Shown here: piece after piece, positions 18,154 through 26,544 of the stretch
How the letters are laid out: every line of letters starts with the position of its first letter
Numbering within the stretch: position 1 is the stretch's first letter
Assembly: GCA_964497185.1 (NCBI GenBank)
Contig: CAZCBX010000004.1
Location: 85,026 to 149,025 of the forward strand
Origin: CAZCBX01 sp964497185
GTDB taxonomy: Bacteria > Bdellovibrionota_G > JALEGL01 > JAGRMV01
DNA length: 64,000 nucleotides
Direction: 5' to 3'
The notes under the pieces: generated by a model
Told to the model about the DNA's origin: nothing
Databases searched by the model: none
The model's input: only the letters and a program-made list of their open reading frames with translations
Program-made: the position numbers and the translations under genes

Positions 18154-18533
18154 AATGACTCCTTTGGTTGGTGTCGAGTCAAACCACAGCTATGTTGGGG
18201 TGCATGAAAGAATGTAAAATGGTGGATCATATTATGCATTGGATATGGTTTTGTCTTTTGCAATAGTGTTCATTGCTCTGCACCACCGGGTTTGTGCTCG
18301 AAACGGTTATAAAAAATCGGGTGGCTCATTAACATTGTTGAATGTTTTTCATAGCTTATCTATGAAGTGGGGCATTGTATTTGTGCCCTTCGTTGCCACA
18401 TCCTATGGTAAATCATATTTTGAGACAAAAAGACATGGTAAAAACGAAAAAAACAACGCCATTAACCCCACCATCGTCCAAATGGAGGGCCGATTGCATT
18501 TTCTTTTTTAAAGGCTTATGATAAATGGTAAGC
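18154..18533. other. 380-bp intergenic region between divergent rng and the Fe-S carrier gene
   Basis: A 90-codon frame at 18239-18511 is open, but it has no ribosome site, no recognisable domain and an odd composition, so I do not call it. I see no clear repeat or RNA structure. Promoters for both flanking genes should lie here. Confidence 0.5.
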
Positions 18534-18857
18534 ATGAGTATTCAGTTAACAGAAGCGGCTTTGCAAAAGATCAAATACTTTGCAGCGCAAGAGGCATCCG
18601 AAAAGCCCTATTTTCGAATTTATGTGCAGGGCGGCGGCTGTTCGGGCTTCGAATATGGTTTTTCGTTCGATCAGAAAAATGAAACCGATCAGTTAACCGA
18701 CATTGAAGGCCTACAGGTGCTCATTGACCCATTTAGCGCCACATACATACAGGACGCCACCATCGACTATTACGAAGATTTTCGCGGCGCAGGCTTTCGC
18801 GTGCAAAATCCCAACGCCAAGTCTACATGCGGTTGCGGGATGTCTTTTGCCGTCTAA
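18534..18857 (+). CDS. A-type iron-sulfur carrier protein (IscA/ErpA family)
   Basis: A-type carriers deliver 4Fe-4S clusters to apo-enzymes. From the ATG at 18534 the protein is 107 residues; an ATG three codons upstream is also possible. The three ligand cysteines are Cys36 in GGGCSGFEYGF and Cys99 and Cys101 in STCGCGMSF. The overall pattern is closest to ErpA, but IscA and ErpA cannot be separated with confidence without an alignment. Likely clients in this window include MtaB, endonuclease III and ETF-QO. Confidence 0.92.
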   Translation: MSIQLTEAALQKIKYFAAQEASEKPYFRIYVQGGGCSGFEYGFSFDQKNETDQLTDIEGLQVLIDPFSATYIQDATIDYYEDFRGAGFRVQNPNAKSTCGCGMSFAV

Positions 18858-18875
18858 GCCCATTGAATGGTCGCC

Positions 18876-19460
18876 ATGCTAACACTCACGCTATTACGAC
18901 ATGGCCAAACGTCATGGAACAAAGACCTGCGCGTGATGGGTGAGCAAAACATTCCCCTGGACAGCAGAGGCGTATCCCAAGCCAAAGAAGTGGGTTTGAG
19001 CCTTCAGCACGCCCAATTGGCCGCCATTGTGTCCAGTCCGCAGCTGCGCTGTTTAGAAACGGCCCAATGGGTGGCGATGCACCATCCCCATCTGGCAGTG
19101 GTGATGGACGAGCGGCTTCGTGAAATGCGCTTTGATCGCTGGGAAGGCAAAGTTTTTGATGAAATCAAAGACGATCCAGTGTATAAAGCCAGACGAGCCG
19201 AGGTAGAAACGTTTTCTCATCCAGAAGTGGAATCGGTTCAAGAAGTTAGGGCCCGAGTGGCATCCATGCTCCACGCGTATGCGAATCAAAAGGGGCATTT
19301 TGTTTGGGTTTCGCACGGAGATGTGCTGCGTGCACTTGTCAGCGAATTGGAAGCTCGGCCTGATCAAGATTTTTTTAGCATTGAGGTGTCCAACGCCGAT
19401 CCATTGGAATATGTTCACGATGGAAACCGCTGGCATCGAAAAGGAGAATACCATGGGTAA
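18876..19460 (+). CDS. Histidine phosphatase family protein (phosphoglycerate-mutase fold)
   Basis: The protein is 194 residues from ATG 18876. It has the catalytic LLRHGQTSWN motif at residues 7-16, LDSRGVSQAKEVG, the second acid/base segment LREMRFDRWEGK, and the late VSHGDVLRAL histidine. This resembles the CobC/GpmB branch of acid phosphatases. The substrate cannot be assigned. The start could also be the ATG three codons upstream. Its stop overlaps the small basic gene at 19453 by eight bases. Confidence 0.9.
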   Translation: MLTLTLLRHGQTSWNKDLRVMGEQNIPLDSRGVSQAKEVGLSLQHAQLAAIVSSPQLRCLETAQWVAMHHPHLAVVMDERLREMRFDRWEGKVFDEIKDDPVYKARRAEVETFSHPEVESVQEVRARVASMLHAYANQKGHFVWVSHGDVLRALVSELEARPDQDFFSIEVSNADPLEYVHDGNRWHRKGEYHG

Positions 19461-19572
19461 AGGTGACAACCGCAAAACACGTAAAATGATTCGTCGCAAG
19501 GGCCAAGAAAAGCTCAAAGAACGCATTGAGCGTAAAAAATCAGACAATAAAAAGTCTGAGAAGAAAAAGTAA
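19453..19572 (+). CDS. 39-residue lysine/arginine-rich protein, bTHX-like N-terminus
   Basis: The ATG at 19453 has a strong Shine-Dalgarno (AAGGAGA, 19441-19447). The peptide starts MGKGDNRKTRKMIRRKG and continues as a highly basic helix-forming sequence (KxxKxRIERKKS) to a lysine-rich end. About half of the residues are Lys or Arg. The first ten residues resemble the small ribosomal protein bTHX (typically MGKGDxKTRRGK), which sits in the 16S rRNA head. The rest differs, so this may be a variant or another RNA-binding peptide. It is translationally coupled to the phosphatase gene. Confidence 0.6.
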   Translation: MGKGDNRKTRKMIRRKGQEKLKERIERKKSDNKKSEKKK

Positions 19573-19595
19573 CATTTCGATCTATTTTGTCTGCC

Positions 19596-20219
19596 ATGGC
19601 CAAGTCTGAATCATGGATGATTCAGGGGCCCAGCCCATTGGAGGTCCAAGCGCATATCACGCAGCTTCGGCCCATCTGGGTTTTGTCCCATCCGCATCCG
19701 GTTTTTGGCGGAAGCATGGAAAATAAAATCATCGACCAAGTATTTCGCCGCATGGTGGATCAGCAAATGTCGGTGGTTCGGTACAATTTTCGCGGCGTAG
19801 GGCAAAGCCAAGGGCAGTATGATCAAGCCGTTGGCGAAATCGATGATCTCCGCGCTGTGGTCCATCATGTGCTGGAAGAATACACCGAGCAAAGCCGTAA
19901 CATCGCTCTTTTGGGATATTCATTTGGGGCATACATCAGCGCCATGGTGGCTCAAACCATAGAAGCGCTGCACTGCCTACATTTGGTGGCGCCGCCCATG
20001 CAAATGAAACCATTTCCCCACTGGACGCCCAATCATCCAGTCCATCTATGGATGCCCGCCCAAGATCAGTACACACAAGTTCAAGACGCCCGCCAATACG
20101 CGGAAAAGTTGCCAGGAGATATCCATTGGCACGAGGTGCCCAATGCCGATCACTATTTTATCGGTGCCACGGCCCAATGGCTACGCATGTTTTTTAAACA
20201 AATTGCCAAAACAGCGTAA
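19596..20219 (+). CDS. Alpha/beta hydrolase
   Basis: The 207-residue cytoplasmic protein has the oxyanion and cap pattern LSHPHPVFGGSMENKII, then VVRYNFRGVGQSQG. The nucleophile elbow is GYSFGA (Ser in the Ser-His-Asp triad), with a late ADHYF histidine. It matches the short COG2945-type hydrolases seen in many proteobacteria, for which no physiological substrate is established. The ATG at 19596 is preferred over a TTG three codons upstream. Confidence 0.87.
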   Translation: MAKSESWMIQGPSPLEVQAHITQLRPIWVLSHPHPVFGGSMENKIIDQVFRRMVDQQMSVVRYNFRGVGQSQGQYDQAVGEIDDLRAVVHHVLEEYTEQSRNIALLGYSFGAYISAMVAQTIEALHCLHLVAPPMQMKPFPHWTPNHPVHLWMPAQDQYTQVQDARQYAEKLPGDIHWHEVPNADHYFIGATAQWLRMFFKQIAKTA

Positions 20220-20268
20220 AAAAAAGGATCCCATCCTTGCCACCAATGGATTGCACAAGGATGGGATC
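20218..20268 (-). terminator. Rho-independent terminator of the CADD-like gene
   Basis: Stem GATCCCATCCTTG (20227-20239) pairs perfectly with 20256-20268 around a 16-base loop. On the minus strand it is followed by eight T. It lies just beyond the stop of the gene at 20278-20943 and overlaps the tail of the hydrolase gene on the other strand. Confidence 0.85.
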
Positions 20269-20277
20269 AAAGTACCA

Positions 20278-20943
20278 TTATTGATAAGAAGACGTATCCA
20301 AGCCCTCAGCTTGATCCAACGCCGTTAAAAAATTCCATACGGCATCCCTTGCTTGCGCGCAGGCGTCCTTGGCTTCTTCTTTTTCGACATCGCTCAAACG
20401 ATCAAAGGCCGTCTTTTCAGATTGAGAGTGATATTGATCGGCTTCCAAATGCACTTCAAAAAATTTCAGGCCGCGCGGTTGGGTGACGCCGTAAAACTTT
20501 TTCAGACCTTCAATTTTTTGTTTAGCAATTTCAGGAACTTGTGACTCATATGCGTAAAGCGCGCCCAAGCCAGCCGCAAAGCTTTTTTGAGAAAGGGTTA
20601 GAAAAGTATTTTTCAATGTTTGCGCGGCTTCCAAGCAAGACTCATTTTTCACTTTTTCACGAGGCAGATCCAAGGCTTCGCCAAAACGCAGCCACAATTC
20701 GGGGTGATTTTCAGGACCGTGCTCTTCTTCCATCAAATTGTCCAAAAGCGCCATACGGGTATCGGTGTCTTCACACTGGGCATGCACTGCTGATACATAA
20801 CGTGGAAATGCTTCAACGTGTGGATTGTAATTTTGAATGTAGCGCTGCAGCTCACCTTTGGTCAGTGTGCCTTCCATCCAGCGTTGGTAAAAATGGTGGG
20901 TGAGCAAGTGTTTTTCTGCGACAATTTGATCCAAGATATGCAT
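20278..20943 (-). CDS. CADD-like diiron protein (putative para-aminobenzoate synthase), heme-oxygenase-like fold
   Basis: The 221-residue all-helical protein matches the chlamydial CADD/CT610 family. CADD makes p-aminobenzoate for folate from its own tyrosine with a dinuclear metal site. Using the CADD residues as I recall them, the counterparts here are metal ligands Glu73, His80, Glu133, His165, Asp169 and His172, the sacrificed tyrosine as Tyr19 (HHFYQRWMEG), and the essential lysine as Lys143. Spacing is preserved throughout, so activity is plausible. Start ATG follows AAAGGAG. It is monocistronic with its own terminator. folD and the gcv operon are also in the window. Confidence 0.85.
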   Translation of the reverse strand: MHILDQIVAEKHLLTHHFYQRWMEGTLTKGELQRYIQNYNPHVEAFPRYVSAVHAQCEDTDTRMALLDNLMEEEHGPENHPELWLRFGEALDLPREKVKNESCLEAAQTLKNTFLTLSQKSFAAGLGALYAYESQVPEIAKQKIEGLKKFYGVTQPRGLKFFEVHLEADQYHSQSEKTAFDRLSDVEKEEAKDACAQARDAVWNFLTALDQAEGLDTSSYQ

Positions 20944-21055
20944 GTTGACTCCTCTTTGATGTAGGTTAAAACGGATCTTGCGTAAGCATACGCAAAACCG
21001 ACGTCATTTGAAGTACATCGACCTTATCGAAAGACGGAAGAAAAGAGAAAGAATT

Positions 21056-22900
21056 TTGCGCGAGCATGTCAAAAAATTAATCGCTCGGGCACCGGTGGCT
21101 CCAGGTGTCTATATTTTTAGGGATGAGCGGGGTAGGGCCCTCTATGTGGGCAAGGCTGTGCGTTTGCGCGATCGACTTCGGTCGTATGCCAACCCGTTGT
21201 CGGACAAACGCCCGTCCGTTGCGTTGATGGTCCCCCTCATTGACCATGTGGAATGGCTTCTGGCCGACAACGAAAAAGAAGCCCTGATTCTGGAAAACAA
21301 CCTCATCAAGTCTTATCGCCCCAAATACAACATCATGTATCGGGATGATAAGTCTTATTTAAGCATCAAAATGACCAACCACGCGTTTCCGCGCATTTAT
21401 CGAACACGAAAAATCGTGCAAGACGGCAGTACATATTTTGGTCCCTTTTCTTCGGTGGCGTCCGTCAATCGAACCCTCAAGCTCTTGCAAAAAATTTTTC
21501 AGGTGCGTGATTGCACCGATCATTTTTTTAACAACCGCAGCCGCCCTTGTTTACGACACCAAATCAAGCTTTGCAGTGCGCCCTGTGTCGGAAAAATCAC
21601 ACAAGACGACTACATGGAACAAGTCTTGCAAATCAAAGATTTTATGAAAGGTCGCACCAACGATTTGTTAAAAAAAATAAAAACACAAATGAACGAAGCT
21701 TCCCAAGCCATGAACTACGAAAAAGCCGCGCTGCTTCGGGATCAAGTTCAGGCCATGGAAGAGACGCTCAAACCACAAACCGCTGAGTCGCGCGAGCATT
21801 TTGGCAAGTTTGTGGATGTGGTGGGCATGACCGGCGATGCGCAGGCCACATTGATTAAACTGCTAAAAATTCGCAGTGGCAAAATGGTGGGCGCCGATGA
21901 ATATTATTTGGATGAACCCATTGCTTATGCCCAGGAAATCGTGCGAAGTTTTTTACAGCAATACTACCTGGAGGACCTCACCAAAACAGACATCCCGCAA
22001 ACCATCATCATCCCTGAAAAATTCGAAGACGCCGACGCCATGGAAGGGTTGTTAAGCGAGCGCCTTGGGCTAAAAGTTCGATTTGTTGTGCCCCAACGCG
22101 GACAGAATAAAAAATATTTGGACTTGGCCGATCGCAATGCCAAAACGGTTTTTTTGGAACAAAAACGACGAAGCCAGAAAACCATTCAAACACTGGAAAA
22201 ACTACAAATTTTGCTCAAACTGCCCACGCTGCCCACCCGCATTGAGGGTTACGACATCTCCAACTTTCAAGGCAGTCATTCCTATGGATCAATGGTGGTG
22301 TTTACCGACGGCGAAAAAGACGCTGGACAGTACCGCATCTATTCCATCCAAACCGTCACTGGACCCGATGATTTCGCTTCCATGAAAGAAGTACTCACAC
22401 GCAGACTCAAACGATTGGAGCAAATTCCAGCGCCCGACTTGTTGCTCATCGATGGCGGCCGCGGCCAATTGTCTCAAGTGGTGGATGTACTTCACGACAT
22501 GAATTTATCCATCCCCGTGGTGTCCATCGCCAAAGAAAAAGAATTAAAATCGCGAAGCGGCACCACCTATGCCCCCGAGCGATTGTACTTGCCCGGACAG
22601 AAAAACCCCATTGTCCTGCCCAAAAGCTCACCCATGCTGCACCTTTTGCAACGGGTGCGCGACGAAGCACACCGTTTTGGGCTCAGTCATCATCGCAAAA
22701 AGCGGAGCAAAAAAACAATTGCTTCTCAGCTTAAAAACATTCCGGGCATCGGCCCCACCCGACAAAAAGCATTGCTTCGTCACTTTGGATCGGTGCAACA
22801 AATTCAGCAGGCTTCGCTCAAAGATTTGGCCCACGCCCCCAAGATGAACGACAAGTCAGCCAAAGCTGTGAAAGCTTTTTTTAACAAGCAATCGTCATGA
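21056..22900 (+). CDS. uvrC: UvrABC system protein C
   Basis: UvrC makes both incisions in nucleotide excision repair. There is no ATG or GTG near the N-terminus. TTG at 21056 (614 residues) places 15 residues before PGVYIF, as in relatives. The frame stays open to a TTG at 20978, which would add 26 basic residues. Domains in order are GIY-YIG (PGVYIFRDERGRALYVGKA), the Cys-rich connector, UVR motif (MNYEKAALLRDQVQAMEE), RNase-H-like endonuclease (EGYDISNFQGS; LLLIDGGRGQL), and a C-terminal double HhH (IPGIGPTRQKALL). It overlaps comEC (ATGA). Confidence 0.95.
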   Translation: MREHVKKLIARAPVAPGVYIFRDERGRALYVGKAVRLRDRLRSYANPLSDKRPSVALMVPLIDHVEWLLADNEKEALILENNLIKSYRPKYNIMYRDDKSYLSIKMTNHAFPRIYRTRKIVQDGSTYFGPFSSVASVNRTLKLLQKIFQVRDCTDHFFNNRSRPCLRHQIKLCSAPCVGKITQDDYMEQVLQIKDFMKGRTNDLLKKIKTQMNEASQAMNYEKAALLRDQVQAMEETLKPQTAESREHFGKFVDVVGMTGDAQATLIKLLKIRSGKMVGADEYYLDEPIAYAQEIVRSFLQQYYLEDLTKTDIPQTIIIPEKFEDADAMEGLLSERLGLKVRFVVPQRGQNKKYLDLADRNAKTVFLEQKRRSQKTIQTLEKLQILLKLPTLPTRIEGYDISNFQGSHSYGSMVVFTDGEKDAGQYRIYSIQTVTGPDDFASMKEVLTRRLKRLEQIPAPDLLLIDGGRGQLSQVVDVLHDMNLSIPVVSIAKEKELKSRSGTTYAPERLYLPGQKNPIVLPKSSPMLHLLQRVRDEAHRFGLSHHRKKRSKKTIASQLKNIPGIGPTRQKALLRHFGSVQQIQQASLKDLAHAPKMNDKSAKAVKAFFNKQSS

Positions 22901-24402
22901 CCCACGCGCCATGGTTTTGGATGTGGGCAGGAACGTTGAGTGGCGTGGCTGCTTATTTGCAATGGCCCCACGCCTATCGAGGGTGGATGGGGTTGCTTGC
23001 CGCGTGTTTGTTAAGCGGTGCGCTGCTCAAAACACGTCGCAGTTTTTGTATGGTATGCTTTTTTGGTTTGTGGATGGTTTTGGCATGGACGTCCACGCAT
23101 TGGCATACGGAAAAACACAACCAATGGCTTGAACAAATCACGCCGTCTCTGGGGCAAACGCTGGTGGTGGATGGACAGGTGGTCCATCATCCAATTTTGC
23201 ATCCGGACCATGGGTTGGTAAAAATACGCGTTGCAGAGGCTCAAGGGATGCCCATGCTTGAAGGGCAACCCATTTGGTTGCGCATGCAGACATGGCAATA
23301 CCCCAGCCGGGGTGATCAGATCAGAGTGCGGGGTCGGCTGCACTTGCATCAATGGTTGAAACAAGATCGGCTGCGTATCAATATTGGCAGCGATGAAAAC
23401 TGGGCGCTACTGACATCCCCCTCACGTCCCTGGCAGACGGTTTCAGAAAAGGTAAAACACACCATTGCCCAACACACATCAGGTACCGCATGGATGATCC
23501 ATCGTGCGCTTTCGATGGGCGAGGGCCAAGGTTTGCCTGCGGCCATCAAACAACAGTTTGTTGAAATGGGCATCATTCATTTGTTTGTTTTTTCAGGTTT
23601 TCATGTGGGCTTGCTGTTTGTTTTATTCGCGTGGTGGGGTCGGTGTTTTTTACGCTGTCTGGCTTTTATCTGGCCTCATCGTTGCCTGAAGCATGGGGTG
23701 GCACCACTGGCTTTGCTAATGACATTTGGATACGTTTGGCTGCTGGTTCAATGGAGTCTGCCCACCATGCGGGCCATGGCATTTTTACTGTTGGGCTGGG
23801 TGGTGTATAAAAGTGGTCGCCGTATGAATCCACTGCCATGGATTTGTTTTGCACTGACAGGATGTTTGCTTTTTGATCCGTGGCTGATCCAATCTCCTTC
23901 AGCCCTGCTCAGTTTTTCTGCGGTCACGGGGATCGTGTGGACCCTTCAGTTAACGCAACCCAAGCTGCCAGCTGGCAACAGGCTTCAAAAAATAAAAAAG
24001 GTCATGGGTCAAAATTTCTATGTGGCTTTGTCGGCGTTTGTGTGGACCGCACCGATTTTACTTTATTTTTTTCAACGCGTGAATTTGATGTCGACCGTGT
24101 ACAATTTTCTTCTTGTGCCGACCCTGGGTTGTGCTTTGATTGCCATTGCTATTTTTAACAATGTTTGGACTTTGTTGTTTCAGGGCGCGATGGGCTTGCA
24201 ATACAGCATCTGGGTTCAGGAAAAATTAACGTTTTGGTTTTTGGATATTGCTGGCTTGCTGCAACAAGCTGCTTTATGGACTGTAAGTATTGATAATATA
24301 AGGGTTTGGTGGGTGGTCTCTTTTTATGGATGCTTAATTATAAGTTATTTGGCCGTAACTTGGCAAAAGAAAAAGCAAATAAAACAGCCCCGGTTTTTGT
24401 AG
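22897..24402 (+). CDS. comEC: ComEC/Rec2-family DNA uptake channel, without the C-terminal hydrolase domain
   Basis: ComEC moves single-stranded DNA across the inner membrane in natural transformation. The 501-residue protein has an N-terminal DUF4131-like part (OB-like beta region, about residues 75-165). The competence domain follows with the characteristic helix HLFVFSGFHVGLLFVLF and six or more further membrane helices. Full-length ComEC is about 750 residues and ends in a metallo-beta-lactamase-like domain. That domain is absent here, and no continuation is seen downstream before the next gene. It is co-transcribed with uvrC. Confidence 0.9.
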   Translation: MTHAPWFWMWAGTLSGVAAYLQWPHAYRGWMGLLAACLLSGALLKTRRSFCMVCFFGLWMVLAWTSTHWHTEKHNQWLEQITPSLGQTLVVDGQVVHHPILHPDHGLVKIRVAEAQGMPMLEGQPIWLRMQTWQYPSRGDQIRVRGRLHLHQWLKQDRLRINIGSDENWALLTSPSRPWQTVSEKVKHTIAQHTSGTAWMIHRALSMGEGQGLPAAIKQQFVEMGIIHLFVFSGFHVGLLFVLFAWWGRCFLRCLAFIWPHRCLKHGVAPLALLMTFGYVWLLVQWSLPTMRAMAFLLLGWVVYKSGRRMNPLPWICFALTGCLLFDPWLIQSPSALLSFSAVTGIVWTLQLTQPKLPAGNRLQKIKKVMGQNFYVALSAFVWTAPILLYFFQRVNLMSTVYNFLLVPTLGCALIAIAIFNNVWTLLFQGAMGLQYSIWVQEKLTFWFLDIAGLLQQAALWTVSIDNIRVWWVVSFYGCLIISYLAVTWQKKKQIKQPRFL

Positions 24403-24410
24403 AAAAGTCA

Positions 24411-24439
24411 TGGTTTCACCAAGTCAGCTGCGGTATAAT
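24411..24439 (+). promoter_or_regulatory. Possible -10 element giving a leaderless transcript
   Basis: A consensus TATAAT at 24434-24439 would start transcription about seven bases later, at the ATG of the gene at 24446. The -35 position is poor (TGGTTT). GAGG sits one base from the ATG, too close for a normal ribosome site. Confidence 0.3.
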
Positions 24440-24445
24440 AGAGGT

Positions 24446-24958
24446 ATGAGCAAGCATGACACCAAAATCAAGCAAGAAGACAACACTCTGGCTTTGTTTG
24501 AGTTTCGTAAACTGATGCTACAGCTGGACCGCAAGCGATCGCGTAAAAAAGCCATTGCCGGCTTAAAACGATTTGCTTACGAGTGCAGCGACGAACTTGA
24601 ACCCCATGTATGGCTAGGTTTGGCCATGGGGCACGTCTATGACGGCGAATTTGAAAAAAGCATTTTTTATTGCAAGCAAGCCATTGCCACTTTTCCATTG
24701 TCACCGGCTTCATTGTTTTGCTCGAGCTTTTTAATCCACCTTTACCGAATCTTGGGCATGCGCAAACAGCGGTTTGAGGAAGAGGGCGTTCGGGTCCGAA
24801 TGATGAAAAAGCTGGCCCTTCAAAGTGAAGATCCTGAACATCGAATCATGGCGCTGGAAGCGTTGAAAAAAGAATTCGAAGAGCGAGATTTGCTTCAACA
24901 TTTTGAATATTTTTACGATCAGCTGCCCACCGATACCAGCGTGGAAGACGCGGCATAA
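24446..24958 (+). CDS. TPR-like helical protein of unknown function
   Basis: The 170-residue protein is helical throughout. It contains at least one tetratricopeptide-like pair (WLGLAMGHVYDGEFEKSIFYCKQAIATFP, about residues 54-82), and the flanking helices are rich in charged residues. It has no signal or membrane segment, so it is probably cytoplasmic. An in-frame ATG at 24410 would add 12 residues, but a consensus -10 box overlaps that stretch. Function is unknown. It is convergent with the M23 peptidase gene, separated by a MITE-like element. Confidence 0.7.
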   Translation: MSKHDTKIKQEDNTLALFEFRKLMLQLDRKRSRKKAIAGLKRFAYECSDELEPHVWLGLAMGHVYDGEFEKSIFYCKQAIATFPLSPASLFCSSFLIHLYRILGMRKQRFEEEGVRVRMMKKLALQSEDPEHRIMALEALKKEFEERDLLQHFEYFYDQLPTDTSVEDAA

Positions 24959-25036
24959 AACAGAAAATGCAGATGCAGTCTGAAATTTTATAAAAAAGAT
25001 CCGATTTCTTCTGTGATGATACGAAACCCCTAACTA

Positions 25037-25219
25037 GGGCCTGTTGATCATTGAGATTTCTACTGCGAAGAGTGATTTTATAGCCATTTCTGCGTCAGCT
25101 TTCACGCAAAAATCCTCATCGTAGGCTTGGCTACGACTTGCGGTTTTTGCGCAAAACCTTCCTTGAACTGACTATAAACTCACTCTTCTCGTTACGAAAC
25201 TTCAATTATCAACAGGCCC
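25037..25219. mobile_element. MITE-like element with terminal inverted repeats and TA target duplication
   Basis: The ends GGGCCTGTTGAT and ATCAACAGGCCC extend into imperfect terminal inverted repeats of about 48 bp, reading inward to the GAAGAGTGA region. The element is flanked by TA on both sides, the duplication made by Tc1/mariner-IS630-type transposases. It is about 183 bp and non-coding. A nested stem is present inside (CGCAAAAA ... TTTTTGCG around GTAGGCTTGGCTAC). The right TA is part of the TAG stop codon of the M23 peptidase gene. Confidence 0.75.
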
Positions 25220-26280
25220 TAATCTTTGGGGATTAAATCTGCCTGTAGCGGGTCAAGCTTTTTGCCGCGTTTGTGCAGTTCAAAATGCAAGTGAGGCCCG
25301 GTGGAGCGACCGGTTGAACCTGCCAGTCCGATCACGTCTTTGCGGCTAACCTGATCGCCTTTTTTGACCAATGGTTTTTGCAAGTGGGCATAAAGCGTTT
25401 TGTAACCTTTATCGTGTTTAATAATCACCACGTTGCCATAAAGCCCTTTGCGACCTGCATACTCCACAGTGCCACTGAGCGCAGCAAACACATTGGAACC
25501 TTCATCGGCGCGAAAATCCAAGCCGCCATGAAAAGCCAGTTTTTTGGTAAACGGGTCCAAACGCACGCCATAACTTGAGGTCACCTTGCGCAACGGCGGC
25601 AAATGCAAAACACGCAGATCGGTTTTGGTGTCTTTGATGCTGTCGAGCATTTTTTCTTCAATTTGTGAATCTTGTGCTTCGTTGTCCAGCAAGCCACCTT
25701 GCATGGATTCCGATTCTTGCATGTCATTAAGATCTATGCCCAATTCTTTTTCGTAATAAGTGTCGAGGGTTTTTTCGATCTGGGCGGACTCAGGGCTTTG
25801 GGCGATGGGCGAGTCCGGTTGTTTTTCTTTGACGATGATGGTGAGCGTGCAAACAACAAAAAGAAATGCAGAAGCGATTAACGAGTATTTTTGAGCTTTT
25901 TCACTGCGATACCACTGGCTAGCCCAAACACGTTCAGGACGTTGGGTTGTATAGGGTCGAATGGTGGTGACTTCATCATCGTGTTCGATCAATGAATCCT
26001 GTGGGGCATCGACCAAGTTTTGAATGTTTTGTTTTTGTGGCTGTTGTGGTTCGCACTGCGTTTCTAGGTTGGTGCGAGAAAATTGTTTTAGCGGAATGCC
26101 CACAAAAAGGGATTGGTCCGGCAGAACTTTCAGGATTTCTTTGCAGCTGGGGCAAGGGATTTTGACCCCATATTCCATGCGAAAAATATTTTCGCATTGC
26201 GTATACTCAATTTTACCCACGTTGGATAACGGCGAGTCAAACGCATGGCCACAATTCTGGCATAAAATCTCCAAATCCAC
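25219..26280 (-). CDS. M23 family metallopeptidase with N-terminal zinc-ribbon and one membrane helix
   Basis: The 353-residue protein starts at GTG after AAAGGA. Residues 1-50 carry CxxC pairs (CQNC, CPSC) typical of a cytoplasmic zinc ribbon. A variable linker follows, then one membrane helix (about 131-150), an acidic linker and a C-terminal LytM/M23 domain with HGGLDFR and HLHFEL metal motifs, so the peptidase should be periplasmic. All zinc ligands for activity are present. It may act in cell-wall remodelling, with the ribbon sensing inside the cell. Its stop codon coincides with the border of a MITE. Confidence 0.88.
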   Translation of the reverse strand: MDLEILCQNCGHAFDSPLSNVGKIEYTQCENIFRMEYGVKIPCPSCKEILKVLPDQSLFVGIPLKQFSRTNLETQCEPQQPQKQNIQNLVDAPQDSLIEHDDEVTTIRPYTTQRPERVWASQWYRSEKAQKYSLIASAFLFVVCTLTIIVKEKQPDSPIAQSPESAQIEKTLDTYYEKELGIDLNDMQESESMQGGLLDNEAQDSQIEEKMLDSIKDTKTDLRVLHLPPLRKVTSSYGVRLDPFTKKLAFHGGLDFRADEGSNVFAALSGTVEYAGRKGLYGNVVIIKHDKGYKTLYAHLQKPLVKKGDQVSRKDVIGLAGSTGRSTGPHLHFELHKRGKKLDPLQADLIPKD

Positions 26281-26465
26281 GATCCTTTCTATAACGCTTA
26301 TGGATTAAATAAGCAATGGTCGTGCCAACTTATATAAAATATAAGTATTTGAAATAAATGGAAAATATTTTCTGTCATCGCTTAAAATTCGCCAATGAGA
26401 CACCTTTGTTCCGGTACAAAAGTCTAGGATCAATTTGATGTTGGTTCGTTGATTTTTTCATGAAC

Positions 26466-26494
26466 TTGCTTTGGGTGGAAGGGGCCTCTATGCT
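26466..26494 (+). promoter_or_regulatory. Predicted promoter of the DUF465 gene
   Basis: TTGCTT (26466-26471) and TATGCT (26489-26494) are 17 bases apart. Transcription would begin near 26501, about 44 bases before the ATG at 26545, leaving room for the AAGGAGG ribosome site. Confidence 0.45.
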
Positions 26495-26544
26495 ACAATC
26501 AAATTGTTAAGAAAATATAAATATCCACAAGGAGGACCTTGCCT

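Noticed and set aside
18239..18511. Open frame of 90 codons between rng and the Fe-S carrier gene
   Set aside because: No ribosome site, no recognisable domain, and composition unlike neighbouring proteins. Treated as non-coding.
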